Origin: Kineococcus rubinsiae
GTDB lineage: Bacteria; Actinomycetota; Actinomycetes; Actinomycetales; Kineococcaceae
Length of the DNA stretch: 64,000 nt
NCBI RefSeq assembly: GCF_011839805.1
Contig: NZ_VWPY01000009.1
Location: 42,759 to 106,758 of the forward strand
Reading direction: 5' to 3'
The notes beneath the pieces are model-generated. The model saw only the letters and a program-made list of their open reading frames with translations, was not told the DNA's origin and searched no databases. This document shows, one piece after another, positions 30,171 to 39,065 of this stretch; the first letter of the stretch is position 1, and each line of letters opens with the position of its first letter. Made by a program: the position numbers and the translations under genes.

Positions 30171-32315
30171 ATGAGCTCGGACACGGGCGTCACGGTGGCG
30201 ACGGCGGCGGAGATGTCGCTGATCTCGGGGACCGGACCGGCGGCGGTGCTGCTGGTGGACCTCGACGCTCGCACCGTCGTCTACTCCAACCCGGTCGCCG
30301 AGCAGCTGGCTCCCGGCGTGAGCCTCCCGGTCCCGCTGGACGCGTGGTCGGACGCGGCCTCGCTGCGCGACGTCGACGGCGCCGCGCTGTCGCGGACCAC
30401 GCACCCGCTGTCCCGGGTGGCCCGCTCCAGCCCCGTCGCCGGCCAGGCCGTGTCCGCGGCCCGGGTCAGCGAGCTGGGCCGCCAGCGCGAGCCGCTGTGG
30501 GTCATCGCCCTGCCGATGCTGGACGCGCCCATGCTGCAGGGCCACGCCCTCGTCGTGCTGCTGCCGCTGCGCGACCGCGCCACGGCGCAGGCCGCCGTCA
30601 CCGCCGCCCGCAGCGACGCGGACCTGCGCGACCGCGCCGTGCTCGCGACGGGGCTGGCCTTCACGGTGGCCGACGCCCGCGACGACGACCTCCCCCTGGT
30701 GTGGGTGAACCCGGCGTTCACGACGACGACCGGGTACAGCCTCGAGGAGTCCGTGGGCCGCAACTGCCGGTTCCTGCAGGGCAGCGCGACCGACCGGACC
30801 GTGGTGGCCGAGATGCGCGCCGGGCTCGCCGCGGGCGAGACCGTGGTCACGACGGTCCTGAACTACCGCAAGGACGGCACCGCGTTCTGGAACCAGCTCT
30901 CCATGAGCCCCATCCACGACGCGAGCGGCGAGCTGACCCACTACGTCGGCATCCAGGCCGACGTCACCCACCGGGTGGCCGCGGACGCCGAGCGGGACCG
31001 GGCCCTGGAGGCCGAGCGCGAGGCCCGCCGGGCCGCGGAGGAGGCCCACCGCGAGACGGAGGTCGCCCGCGCCCGCCTCGCCCTGCTGGCGGAGGCGACG
31101 AGCCAGCTGGCCGTCACCCTCGACGTCGCCGAGTGCCGCCGCCGCCTGGTCGACCTCGTCGTGCCCTCGCTCGCCGACTGGGTGATCGTCGCGAGCACCG
31201 ACGCCAAGGGCGTCGTGGAGCACCTGTCCGGCAAGCACCGCGACCCCGCGCGCGCCGGGGAGGTCGAGCGCTACGTCGAGCGGCTTCAGGCGGCGATCCA
31301 CCCCGGCGGCTGGGTGGAGCGCCTCCTCGGCGGCAGCACGGCCCGGCGGATCCCGGACTACGGCAGCGCGGCCAACCGGGCCGAGCGGCGCACCTGGGTC
31401 ACCGACGGCGGCGTGCTCGACGAGTCCGCCTCGCTGGGGGCCGCCTCGGTGCTCATGGTGCCGCTGCCGCACCGCCGGCAGCCGCGCGACCTGATGATCC
31501 TCGTGCGCGGGGAGGACTCGCCCGCCCACACCGACGACGACCTCGGCGTCGCGCTCGACCTCGGCCGGCGCGCGGGGCTCATCCTCGACAACGCGCGCCT
31601 GTACCAGGAGCAGCACCGCATCGCGGAGACGCTGCAGCGCAGCCTCCTCCCCGAGCTCCCGCCGCTGGAGGGGGTCACGGCCGCCGCCCGCTACCGCGCG
31701 AGCGAGTCGGGGGCGGAGGTCGGCGGGGACTTCTACGAGCTCGTGGACCTGCCCGGGGACGCGTTCGGCCTGGCGATCGGCGACGTCGTGGGCCACGACG
31801 TCCTGGCCGCGGCGGCCATGGGGCACCTGCGCGGGCTCCTGCGCGCCTGCGCGTGGGACACCACGCGCGCGCACCCGCACCGCGTCCTGGAGCGCGTCGA
31901 CGACCTCATGGCCGCGCTGCGCATCCCCACGCTCGCGACGCTGGCGTACGCCCGCCTCGAGCAGGCCCCCGACGGGGGCTGGGCGATGGCCTACGCCAGC
32001 GCCGGGCACCCGCCGCTCATGGTCCGCCACCCCGGCGGCCGGGTCGAGCTGCTCGCGCACGCCGACGACCTACTGCTGGGCGTCCAGCCGGGCCCGCGCA
32101 CCAGCACGTGGCACCACCTGGAGCCCGGGTCCACGGTCCTGGCCTACACCGACGGCCTGGTCGAGCGCCGGGGCGAAGACCTGGGCGTGGGCCTGGAGCG
32201 GCTGCGCGCGGCGTTCGAGGCGGCCCCGGTCGACGTCGAGGGCGTCTGCGACCACCTGCTGCGCCTGAACGGGGACAGCGAGGACGACGTGGCCCTGCTG
32301 GTCGTCACCGTCTAG
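30171..32315 (+). CDS. LOV-GAF-SpoIIE (PP2C) phosphatase, putative blue-light sensor
   Basis: A 714-residue cytoplasmic protein. An N-terminal PAS-like region (about 1-150) precedes a LOV domain (about 160-270) with the flavin-adduct motif GRNCRFLQG (Cys199), then NYRKDGTAFWNQLSMSPIHD. A coiled coil (275-315) leads to a GAF domain (about 315-480) and a SpoIIE/PP2C phosphatase (about 485-714) with metal aspartates in GGDFYEL, GDVVGHD, TDGLVE and EDDVALL. Such phosphatases act on anti-anti-sigma factors (RsbP/RsbU type). ATG 30171 is chosen behind AGGGAGG; GTG 30168 is also possible. No partner anti-sigma gene is adjacent. Confidence 0.93.
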   Translation: MSSDTGVTVATAAEMSLISGTGPAAVLLVDLDARTVVYSNPVAEQLAPGVSLPVPLDAWSDAASLRDVDGAALSRTTHPLSRVARSSPVAGQAVSAARVSELGRQREPLWVIALPMLDAPMLQGHALVVLLPLRDRATAQAAVTAARSDADLRDRAVLATGLAFTVADARDDDLPLVWVNPAFTTTTGYSLEESVGRNCRFLQGSATDRTVVAEMRAGLAAGETVVTTVLNYRKDGTAFWNQLSMSPIHDASGELTHYVGIQADVTHRVAADAERDRALEAEREARRAAEEAHRETEVARARLALLAEATSQLAVTLDVAECRRRLVDLVVPSLADWVIVASTDAKGVVEHLSGKHRDPARAGEVERYVERLQAAIHPGGWVERLLGGSTARRIPDYGSAANRAERRTWVTDGGVLDESASLGAASVLMVPLPHRRQPRDLMILVRGEDSPAHTDDDLGVALDLGRRAGLILDNARLYQEQHRIAETLQRSLLPELPPLEGVTAAARYRASESGAEVGGDFYELVDLPGDAFGLAIGDVVGHDVLAAAAMGHLRGLLRACAWDTTRAHPHRVLERVDDLMAALRIPTLATLAYARLEQAPDGGWAMAYASAGHPPLMVRHPGGRVELLAHADDLLLGVQPGPRTSTWHHLEPGSTVLAYTDGLVERRGEDLGVGLERLRAAFEAAPVDVEGVCDHLLRLNGDSEDDVALLVVTV

Positions 32316-32328
32316 CGGTCCCGCCTCG

Positions 32329-33099
32329 TCAGCTGCCGACGGTGTCCGACGGCCGCACGGGTGCGGCGAAGGGCGTCACGCGCCCGTGCACGGCGTCGGC
32401 GACGACCTCGGCGGCGATGTCGTGCAGCTTGCGGTTCAGCGACTGCGACCGCTTGCGCAGGAACTCGAACGCGTCCTCCGGGTCGCACGCGCACATCGTC
32501 GCGACGACGCCCTTGGCCTGCTCGATGACGGCGCGCGTGCGCATCGCGGTGGTCAGCTGCTCGACGGTGCGGGTGCGGGTGGACAGCAGCGCCGCGTTGG
32601 CGATGGTGACGGCCGCGTGGTCGGCGAAGGTGCGCAGCGCGGTGAGCTCCTCGCCCTGCACGGGGGACCCCGGTGCGCGCGTGTAGACGTTGAGGGCCGC
32701 GAGCCCCTCGTACGGCAGCGGCATGCCGATGGCCAGGGTGCTGTGGACGCCGGCCCGCAGGGCCGTCGCCGCGAACTCCGGGTAGTGCTCGCTGGCGGCG
32801 GTGTCGTCGATGCGCAGCGTCTCGCCGGACTGCGCCGCGTCGAGGCAGGGGCCGTACCCGTCGGCGTACTGGCGCTCGTCGAGCACCGTGGCGAGGTCGC
32901 CCGAGAAGGCGACGGTCCGCGCCTGGTCGTGCTCGTCGAGCAGGGTGATGGAGACCTCGTCGGCCCCGGGCACCGCGGCCACCGCGAGCTGCGTGGTGCG
33001 GCGCAGGACCTCGGCCAGCGACTGGGTGCCGAAGGGGATGCGCGAGAGCTCCGCGAGTCCCGCCCGCAGGCCGTCCTCGACGCTCGTGTGCTGGGTCAT
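32329..33099 (-). CDS. GAF-ANTAR domain regulator
   Basis: A 256-residue protein. A GAF sensor domain covers about 25-170 (ADGYGPCLDAAQSGETLRIDD, STLAIGMPLPYEGLAALNVY). An ANTAR RNA-binding domain covers about 180-240 (LTTAMRTRAVIEQAKGVVATMCACDPEDAFEFLRKRSQSLNRKLHDIA). ANTAR proteins act as antiterminators by binding paired RNA hairpins. It is convergent with the LOV phosphatase, whose stop lies 13 bases away. Its ligand and RNA target are unknown. Confidence 0.93.
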   Translation of the reverse strand: MTQHTSVEDGLRAGLAELSRIPFGTQSLAEVLRRTTQLAVAAVPGADEVSITLLDEHDQARTVAFSGDLATVLDERQYADGYGPCLDAAQSGETLRIDDTAASEHYPEFAATALRAGVHSTLAIGMPLPYEGLAALNVYTRAPGSPVQGEELTALRTFADHAAVTIANAALLSTRTRTVEQLTTAMRTRAVIEQAKGVVATMCACDPEDAFEFLRKRSQSLNRKLHDIAAEVVADAVHGRVTPFAAPVRPSDTVGS

Positions 33100-33202
33100 G
33101 ACCGTCCCTCCGTCGGGCCGCGTCCGGGACGGTCGGCCGGTGGCGCACCGCGGGGGCGGTCGTCATCGGCACGATAGTCGAGCCGCGGCGGCGGACGGGC
33201 CG

Positions 33203-33235
33203 GCCAGGCCCCGAACGGGGTAGTCGGGGCCTGGC
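33203..33235 (-). terminator. terminator downstream of the TetR gene
   Basis: Perfect 12-bp stem GCCAGGCCCCGA / TCGGGGCCTGGC with a 9-base loop. It lies 12 bases beyond the TetR stop on the minus strand and separates that gene from the GAF-ANTAR gene. Confidence 0.75.
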
Positions 33236-33246
33236 TCCGCCCGGTG

Positions 33247-33945
33247 CTAGGCGCGGAGGAGCCCGAGCAGGACGCTGCGCAGCGTGTGCTCGAAGAGGTC
33301 GGGCCGCGGTCCCGGGGGTTCGGGGTGGGTCAGCGCGGCGGTCAGGCGGGGGTGCCGCCCCGCCGAGGCGCCGGCGAAGACGTCCTGCGGGGCGAGGGTC
33401 CGCGCGCCCGCCGGGGCAGGCCGGGCGAACAGCGAGACGATGCCGGTGATGAGGGCGACGGCCTCCAGCTTCGCGGCGGTGCCGCACCCGGTGGGCTCCA
33501 TGAGCTCCAGGCAGTGCTCGACGTGGTCGCTGCCGTGCGGGCCGAAGGCGACCGTGCGCGCGTTCGCCTCCAGCAGCCAGGGGTGCGCGCGGTGCAGCGC
33601 CAGGAGGTCCCGGCCCAGGGCGACGAGGTCGTCCAGCCAGTCGGCGCTGGGCCGCCGCGCGCGGCGGCGGGTGAGGACCGGGTCGGCGAGGACGGCGTCG
33701 ACCATGAGGTCGACCAGGTCGTCGCGCGAGGCGAGGTAGCGGTAGAGGCTTGCCGCGGCCGTGCCCAGCTCGGCGGCCACGGCCCGCATGGTGGCCGCGC
33801 CGAGCCCGCCGGCGTCGGCCAGGGCGACGGCGGTCTCGGCGATCCGGTCGCGGCTGAACTCCGGGCGCGGCCCGCGCGCCGAGCGCTGCGGCCGGACCCA
33901 CACCGGCGGCGTCCGGGCGGGCGGCGGAGGGGTTGCGGCGGGCAC
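33247..33945 (-). CDS. TetR family repressor
   Basis: A 232-residue protein. A Pro-rich, basic N-terminal extension (about 1-28) precedes the helix-turn-helix (about 30-75: RDRIAETAVALADAGGLGAATMRAVAAELGTAAASLYRYLASRDDLV). The ligand-binding domain fills the rest, with a TetR_C-like pattern. It is divergent from an alpha/beta hydrolase across a 47-base gap that holds a near-perfect dyad, so it most likely represses itself and that hydrolase. Confidence 0.93.
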   Translation of the reverse strand: MPAATPPPPARTPPVWVRPQRSARGPRPEFSRDRIAETAVALADAGGLGAATMRAVAAELGTAAASLYRYLASRDDLVDLMVDAVLADPVLTRRRARRPSADWLDDLVALGRDLLALHRAHPWLLEANARTVAFGPHGSDHVEHCLELMEPTGCGTAAKLEAVALITGIVSLFARPAPAGARTLAPQDVFAGASAGRHPRLTAALTHPEPPGPRPDLFEHTLRSVLLGLLRA

Positions 33946-33959
33946 GGGGACGAGCCTAA

Positions 33960-33980
33960 TCTGCTAACAACGTTCGCAGA
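33960..33980. promoter_or_regulatory. TetR operator dyad
   Basis: A 21-base dyad, TCTGC-N-AAC-N3-GTT-N-GCAGA, in which eight of ten positions per arm are symmetric. It ends immediately before the GGAGGGG ribosome site of the hydrolase gene and lies 15 bases from the TetR start. The size and symmetry suit a TetR dimer. Confidence 0.75.
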
Positions 33981-33992
33981 GGAGGGGTTCCG

Positions 33993-34880
33993 ATGGTGGA
34001 CTCGACGACGGTGTCGACGGCCGGGGCGCAGGCGCCGCGGGAGTCGCTGATCCGGTCCGCGGACGGCGCTCCCGTGCGCGTGCGCACGTGGGGCGCCGGG
34101 CCGGGGGTGGTCCTGCTGCACGGCGGGGGGATCTCCGGCCGCGACTACCACCGGCTCGCCCGCGCCCTCGCGCAGGACTGCACCGTGCACCTCTACGACC
34201 GCCGGGGCCGCGAGGGCACCGCCCCGCTGGACGGCACGGAGACGGTGGCCACCGACGTGGGCGACCTCGCCGCCGTCCTGCGGCACACCGGCGCCCGCCG
34301 CGTGCTCGGCCACAGCGGTGGCGGTTTCACCGCCCTGCGCGCCGGCCTGGACCTGCCCCCCGACCTGTCCCTGCAGCGCATCGCGGTCTACGACCCCGGG
34401 CTGTCCCTCGCGGGCCGGCCGTCCTTCGCCTTCCTCGACTCCTTCGAGGAGGCCGTCGCCCACGGCCGGGACGCGCGGGCGATGACGCTGCTGGCGCGCG
34501 CCGTCGACCCCGAGGGAGCGGGAGCGAGGATGCCGTTCCCCCTCGCCGAGCTGACGACGCGCGTGTTCCTGCGCACGTCCGTCGGGCGCCGCTTCGCGCA
34601 GCTGCTGCCGACGATGGGGCCGGAGGTGCGCCGGATCGCCGAGCACGACGGCCCGGCCACCGACTACGCCGCGATCGGCGCCGAGCTGCTGCTCGCGTCC
34701 GGCGCGCGCAGTCCCCGCTACTTCGGCCAGAACTGCGCGGCGCTGGCCGCGGCGCTCCCCGGCGCGCGGGCGATCGTGCTGCCGGGCTGCGGCCACGACG
34801 CGGCGAACACCGCCCGGCCCGCCTTCGTCCGGCCGTTCGCGGAGTTCCTCACGGCCCCGGTCGCCGCGGCGCACGGCTGA
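33993..34880 (+). CDS. alpha/beta hydrolase
   Basis: A 295-residue alpha/beta-fold hydrolase. The oxyanion region is VVLLHGGGISGRDY, the nucleophile elbow is LGHSGGGF (Ser), an acidic residue is likely in the YDRRGREGT/VYDPG area or further on, and the His is in LPGCGHDAANTARP. Substrate unknown; an ester or lactone is likely. ATG 33993 with GGAGGGG upstream. It is probably repressed by the divergent TetR. Confidence 0.9.
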   Translation: MVDSTTVSTAGAQAPRESLIRSADGAPVRVRTWGAGPGVVLLHGGGISGRDYHRLARALAQDCTVHLYDRRGREGTAPLDGTETVATDVGDLAAVLRHTGARRVLGHSGGGFTALRAGLDLPPDLSLQRIAVYDPGLSLAGRPSFAFLDSFEEAVAHGRDARAMTLLARAVDPEGAGARMPFPLAELTTRVFLRTSVGRRFAQLLPTMGPEVRRIAEHDGPATDYAAIGAELLLASGARSPRYFGQNCAALAAALPGARAIVLPGCGHDAANTARPAFVRPFAEFLTAPVAAAHG

Positions 34881-34925
34881 CGGGAGCCCGTCGGCGTCGG
34901 CCCGCAGCAGGTCGCGGGGAGGGGC

Positions 34926-35888
34926 TCAGGGGACCAGCAGGACCTTGCCGGTGGTGCGGCGGCCCTCGAGCTCCTCGTGCGCGGTGCGGACCTGCTCCAG
35001 CGGGTAGGTGTGCCCCACCCGCACGTCGAGCCGGCCGTCGCGGACCCACCCGAACAGCTCGTCGGTGCGGTGCAGGAGCTCCGCGCGGTCCAGCGTGTAG
35101 GACGCCAGGTTCGGCCGGGTGAGGAACAGCGAACCCTCCCGGTTCAGCCGCTGGACGTCGAAGGGCGGCACCTGACCGCTGGACCCGCCGAAGAGGACCA
35201 TGAGGCCGCGCGGGCGCAGGGCCCGCAGGCTCGCGTCGAAGGTGTCGCGGCCCACGGAGTCGTAGACCACGTCGACGCCCCGCCCGCCCGTGAGCTCGCG
35301 GGCCGTGGCGGTCGCGTCGGCGTAGCGGACGACGGCGTCGGCCCCCGCCGCGCGGGACAGCTCCGCCTTCTCCTCGGTCGAGGTGGTCGTCACGACGTGC
35401 CCGCCCCTGAGGCGGATCATCTGCGTCAGCAGCAGGCCCACGCCGCCGGCGCCCGCGTGCAGCAGGCACCAGGTGCCCTCGGTGACGCGGTGGGTGTCGG
35501 TGCACAGGTAGTGGGCCGTGAGGCCCTGCAGCAGCACCGCGGCCGCCGTCGTCGCGTCCACGCCGTCGGGGACCGGCACGAGCTCGGCGGCCGCGACCAC
35601 GACCTGCTCGGCGGAGCTGCCCGCGGCCTCCTTCCAGGCCACCAGGTCGCCGACCGCGAACCCGTCGACGCCCGCCCCCAGGGCCAGCACCCGGCCGGCG
35701 CCCTCGCTGCCCAGCCCGGTCGGCAGGTCCACGGGGTAGACGCCCCCGCGGCGGTAGGTGTCCACGAAGTTCACCCCCGCCGCCTCGACGGCCACGAGCA
35801 CCTCTCCCGCACCGGGTTCGGGGCTGGGCACGTCGGTCACGGCGAGGACCTCGGGTCCTCCGGTCTCGGTGATACGCACGGCGCGCAC
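34926..35888 (-). CDS. zinc-independent NADPH:quinone oxidoreductase (QOR, MDR family)
   Basis: A 320-residue medium-chain reductase. The N-terminal GroES-like domain reads MRAVRITETGGPEVL (start codon GTG) and VAVEAAGVNFVDTYRRGGVYPVDLPTGLGSEGAGRV. The Rossmann fold has HAGAGGVGLLLTQMIRLRGGHVVTT and GADAVVRYAD. It lacks the catalytic zinc cysteines, as QORs do. It is convergent with the alpha/beta hydrolase. Reduction of quinones or enones with NADPH is the family role. Confidence 0.93.
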   Translation of the reverse strand: MRAVRITETGGPEVLAVTDVPSPEPGAGEVLVAVEAAGVNFVDTYRRGGVYPVDLPTGLGSEGAGRVLALGAGVDGFAVGDLVAWKEAAGSSAEQVVVAAAELVPVPDGVDATTAAAVLLQGLTAHYLCTDTHRVTEGTWCLLHAGAGGVGLLLTQMIRLRGGHVVTTTSTEEKAELSRAAGADAVVRYADATATARELTGGRGVDVVYDSVGRDTFDASLRALRPRGLMVLFGGSSGQVPPFDVQRLNREGSLFLTRPNLASYTLDRAELLHRTDELFGWVRDGRLDVRVGHTYPLEQVRTAHEELEGRRTTGKVLLVP

Positions 35889-35946
35889 GCCGCGATCCTG
35901 CCACCCCGCCCCGGCGCCGGCCGGGCGGAACCTCCTCCGCCGCAGG

Positions 35947-36579
35947 TCAGCTCGCGACGGACCGGCCCGCGAGGGCGGAGGTGACGAGGTCGCTCGTCGG
36001 CAGCGCCGCGCCGTCGGCGACGGCCGTCAGCCACTGCGCGGTGGTGGCGACCGCGGCGAAGTTCGAGTGCAGCAGGACCATGAGGGTCGTGTGCAGCTGC
36101 TCGGCCGACACCGTCCCGGCCGCGTTGGACAGCTCGATCGCGCCGGTGGCGTCGGAGAGGACCTCCGCGGCGAAGCCGAGGCCCTCGGCCTCCACGGCCG
36201 AGGCCAGGTCGCAGTTGTTGGTCATGTACCCGACGAGGGTGACGGTGTCGACGTCCATCCCGCGCAACCACTCCGCGAGGTCCGTCCCGGCGAAGACGCT
36301 GCCGTTCTGCTTGAGCACCTGCTTCCACGACGGGTCCACCACGGCCTCGACGTCGGGGTGCAGGGCGTGGCCGGGGGAACCCTCGGCGAAGATCGGCGCG
36401 CCCGCGGGCAGGTGGTGCCGGACGACGACCACGGGCAGGCCGGCGGCGTCGGCGGCCCGCACGGCGCTGACGACGTTCGCCAGCGACTCCGCGCGCGGGG
36501 GGTGCTGGATCTCCAGCGGTCCGTCGAAGTACTCCTGCTGGACGTCGACGACGACGAGGGCACGGCGGGGTGCGGGCAC
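35947..36579 (-). CDS. isochorismatase-family cysteine hydrolase
   Basis: A 210-residue hydrolase with the expected catalytic triad: Asp12 (VVVDVQQEY), a lysine at 86 or 90 (SWKQVLKQNGSVF), and Cys123 in GYMTNNCDLAS. GTG 36579 is chosen because GGAGGAG lies 7 bases upstream; the frame is open further upstream. The family includes nicotinamidases and amidases; this one cannot be assigned a substrate. It runs in the same direction as the QOR gene, 58 bases upstream of it. Confidence 0.88.
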   Translation of the reverse strand: MPAPRRALVVVDVQQEYFDGPLEIQHPPRAESLANVVSAVRAADAAGLPVVVVRHHLPAGAPIFAEGSPGHALHPDVEAVVDPSWKQVLKQNGSVFAGTDLAEWLRGMDVDTVTLVGYMTNNCDLASAVEAEGLGFAAEVLSDATGAIELSNAAGTVSAEQLHTTLMVLLHSNFAAVATTAQWLTAVADGAALPTSDLVTSALAGRSVAS

Positions 36580-36779
36580 GGGGATCTCCTCCAGGGGCGG
36601 TCCGCCCGGGACGGGCGGTCGCCCCATCGTCGCCGACGCGGGGGCCGCCCCCGTTCGGCGCATCAACCGGGGCGGGCGGCGGGACGACGAACCAGGGGTA
36701 GGCGGTGACCCGGTGCGTCCGGGCGACCCCGGCACCACCGGTGCCGGGGGGCCGGGATGACGGGTGGGAGGGGTGGGAC

Positions 36780-38378
36780 GTGGGCAGCGACGAGGCGCAC
36801 GCCGCGGGACGTGGCGGGGACCCGGCGGGGGTCCGCAGGACTCCCCGGGGGCTGGTGCACGCGCTGCGCCGCCCGACGCGGCTCGTGCCGCGCACCCGCT
36901 GGCTGTTCCTGGTCTTCGCCGTCCTGGCGCTGCTGATGTCCCTGCCCGGCCCGCTGGCGGTGGCCGGGAGCGTGACCCTGCCGGCCGTGCTGGCGGCCGC
37001 CGCGGTCCTCGTGACGTCCTGGGTGCACGCCTACCTCACCGGGCGGGAGTCGACGCTGCGCGACCTCGCCGACTGCCTCGCGATCACCACGTTCACGCTC
37101 TGCTGCCCCGCGCCCGCGATGGTCTTCAGCATCACCTTCTGCTCGCTGTGGTTCCACGCCGTGCACAGCACCACCCGCCGCGGGCTGCTGCGGTGCGCGG
37201 CGTACGCGGTGGCCGTGGCCGCCGCCCTGCCGCTGTGGGGGTTCGTCCCCGGTCACGCGCCCAGCACGCAGGCCGCGCCCGTGTTCGGGACCGCCCCCGT
37301 GATGCTGCTGACCTTCGTCGTGGTCCGCGTGCTGGCGCTGGGCATGTTCGCCCGCGAGCGCGCCGCCCAGCGCGACGCGCTGCTCATGGCGTCGGGGACG
37401 AGGCTGCTCGGGATGACCGACGTCGCCCGCATCGCCGAGGAGGGCGTCGCGAACAGCCAGGCGCTGTGCGGGACGACGCCGGGGCTGCGCTCCCTGGCCG
37501 TGCGCGTGCAGGACGGCTCCGCCGCCGTCGTGGGCGTCGCCGGCACCTTCGCCCTCGCGCCCACGCACCTGCCGGCCGCCGTGGTGCCCGTCGGCCTGCT
37601 CCCGGGCGTCGCCGCCCCCGTGCTGCGCACCGCGGAGCTCGACGCGGCCGCCGGAGAGGTGTGCGCGTGGGTGTGCCTGGACCTGCCCGAGGTGGACGGC
37701 GTCTCGATCCTCCTGGGGGCTCCCGGCGGGCTGGAGCCGGAGGTCGTCGTCTCCTTCCAGTCCCTGGCCAACCAGGTGGCGCTGGCCGTGGACAAGGCCG
37801 AGGTGCACCGGCTGCTCAGCGTGCAGGCGCGCACCGACGCGCTGACGGGCCTGACCAACCGGGCCGGCTTCCAGGAGCTCCTGGCCACCTCCGTCGCCGA
37901 GGGCGGGGTCCTCGCCCTCCTCTTCGTGGACCTCGACGGCTTCAAGTCTGTCAACGACCGCTTCGGCCACGCCGCCGGGGACGAGCTGCTGCGCCAGATC
38001 GCCGCCCGGCTGCGCGAGGTCACCCGCCCGCAGGACGCGTGCGCCCGCCTGGGCGGTGACGAGTTCGCCCTGCTGCTGCGCGGCGTCAGCGCCGAGGAGG
38101 CGGCCGCCGTCGGCCGGCGCGTCGTCGAGCTGGCCTCGCGGCCCGTGCAGCTGGAGAGGGGTGCGGTGCACGTCGGCGCCAGCGTCGGGACGGCGCACGC
38201 CACGGTCGCCGTCGACCCGCAGGTGTTCCTCGACCGCGCCGACGCCGCCATGTACGCGGCGAAGACCGCCGGCAAGGGGCGGGTCGGGGTGTTCGGCGAG
38301 GCGGCCGGAGGGCCGGCGCTCGCCGGAGCGCCCGTCCTCACCGGGGGTCCGGGTGCCCGCACGACCGCCGGCGCCTGA
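36780..38378 (+). CDS. membrane GAF-GGDEF diguanylate cyclase
   Basis: A 532-residue protein. About five or six N-terminal membrane helices (30-185), a GAF-like linker domain (about 200-345), and a GGDEF domain (about 350-510) with the intact signature GGDEF at 425-429 and DALTGLTNRAGF. An upstream RxxD inhibitory site is present in the EVTRPQDACARLGGDEF context. It starts at GTG 36780, after a G/A-rich ribosome site. It is paralogous to the gene at 50965-52551 over its whole length. Its EAL partner, if any, is elsewhere. Confidence 0.92.
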   Translation: MGSDEAHAAGRGGDPAGVRRTPRGLVHALRRPTRLVPRTRWLFLVFAVLALLMSLPGPLAVAGSVTLPAVLAAAAVLVTSWVHAYLTGRESTLRDLADCLAITTFTLCCPAPAMVFSITFCSLWFHAVHSTTRRGLLRCAAYAVAVAAALPLWGFVPGHAPSTQAAPVFGTAPVMLLTFVVVRVLALGMFARERAAQRDALLMASGTRLLGMTDVARIAEEGVANSQALCGTTPGLRSLAVRVQDGSAAVVGVAGTFALAPTHLPAAVVPVGLLPGVAAPVLRTAELDAAAGEVCAWVCLDLPEVDGVSILLGAPGGLEPEVVVSFQSLANQVALAVDKAEVHRLLSVQARTDALTGLTNRAGFQELLATSVAEGGVLALLFVDLDGFKSVNDRFGHAAGDELLRQIAARLREVTRPQDACARLGGDEFALLLRGVSAEEAAAVGRRVVELASRPVQLERGAVHVGASVGTAHATVAVDPQVFLDRADAAMYAAKTAGKGRVGVFGEAAGGPALAGAPVLTGGPGARTTAGA

Positions 38379-38470
38379 CCGGACCCGGGCCCGGGCGGGT
38401 CTGTCCCTACGCGGGGCGTCGCCGGGACGCGGATCTCGTGAGCCCGCGATGGTCGGTGCCGGAGACGACT

Positions 38471-38501
38471 CAGGGCGCCCACTCGGAGAGTGGACGCCCT
38501 G
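38471..38501. terminator. terminator between GGDEF gene and tRNA-Lys
   Basis: CAGGGCG...CGCCCTG outer stem with inner CCACTC/GAGTGG, one mismatch and a 3-base loop. It lies 10 bases beyond the 3' end of tRNA-Lys (minus strand) and about 90 bases after the GGDEF stop, so it may serve both. Confidence 0.7.
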
Positions 38502-38510
38502 GTCGGGGAG

Positions 38511-38583
<73 letters not shown>

Positions 38584-38685
38584 AACGGGACGGAACGTTA
38601 GCAGGCCGGGTGGTCCGCGACGAAATCGGCTGCGCGGGGAGCGAGAGGGGGCGCGCCCCGCGCCGCCGACGTCGTCACGGCGGGC

Positions 38686-38856
38686 TCAGCCCTGGTTCCA
38701 CCACTCCTCGTCGGGCAGGCCCTCGGACTCGAGGAGCTCCGCGGAGTGCGGGCCGTCGGGAGAGGCCATGTCGATGAGGAGCGAGAGCGGGATGTGCTCG
38801 GAGAGCATCTCCATCACCGGCTCCGTCGCCGACGGCGCCGAGTTCTCGTAGGTCAT
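38686..38856 (-). CDS. small conserved actinobacterial protein, 56 aa
   Basis: A 56-residue acidic protein from ATG 38856, with GGGAGGA about 6 bases upstream. The core reads MEMLSEHIPLSLLIDMASPDG, then ELLESEGLPDEEWWNQG at the C-terminus. The pattern recalls small conserved actinobacterial proteins of unknown function; I cannot name the family. It lies upstream of, and on the same strand as, tRNA-Lys. Confidence 0.75.
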   Translation of the reverse strand: MTYENSAPSATEPVMEMLSEHIPLSLLIDMASPDGPHSAELLESEGLPDEEWWNQG

Positions 38857-39065
38857 GCATCCTCCCGGCTGATCGGTGCGCCCCGTTGACCCGGGACCCC
38901 TCCAGCTTCGTCGCGTCCCGCCCCCGGCTTGAGCGGTGCGCGAGAGCTCACCCGGTCGCCGCGGGGGAGGTTTGACGCTCGCCGGGACGGGGCACGGCGA
39001 GCGCCGGCCGCACGCCGGCTGGACGTCCGGTGGACGGAGCCCGCCGCTCGGCCCACAGTGGACGG

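Noticed and set aside
33203..33235. ANTAR target hairpin pair for the GAF-ANTAR protein
   Set aside because: A single hairpin with a long GC stem placed right after the TetR gene is better explained as its terminator; ANTAR targets are paired short stems.
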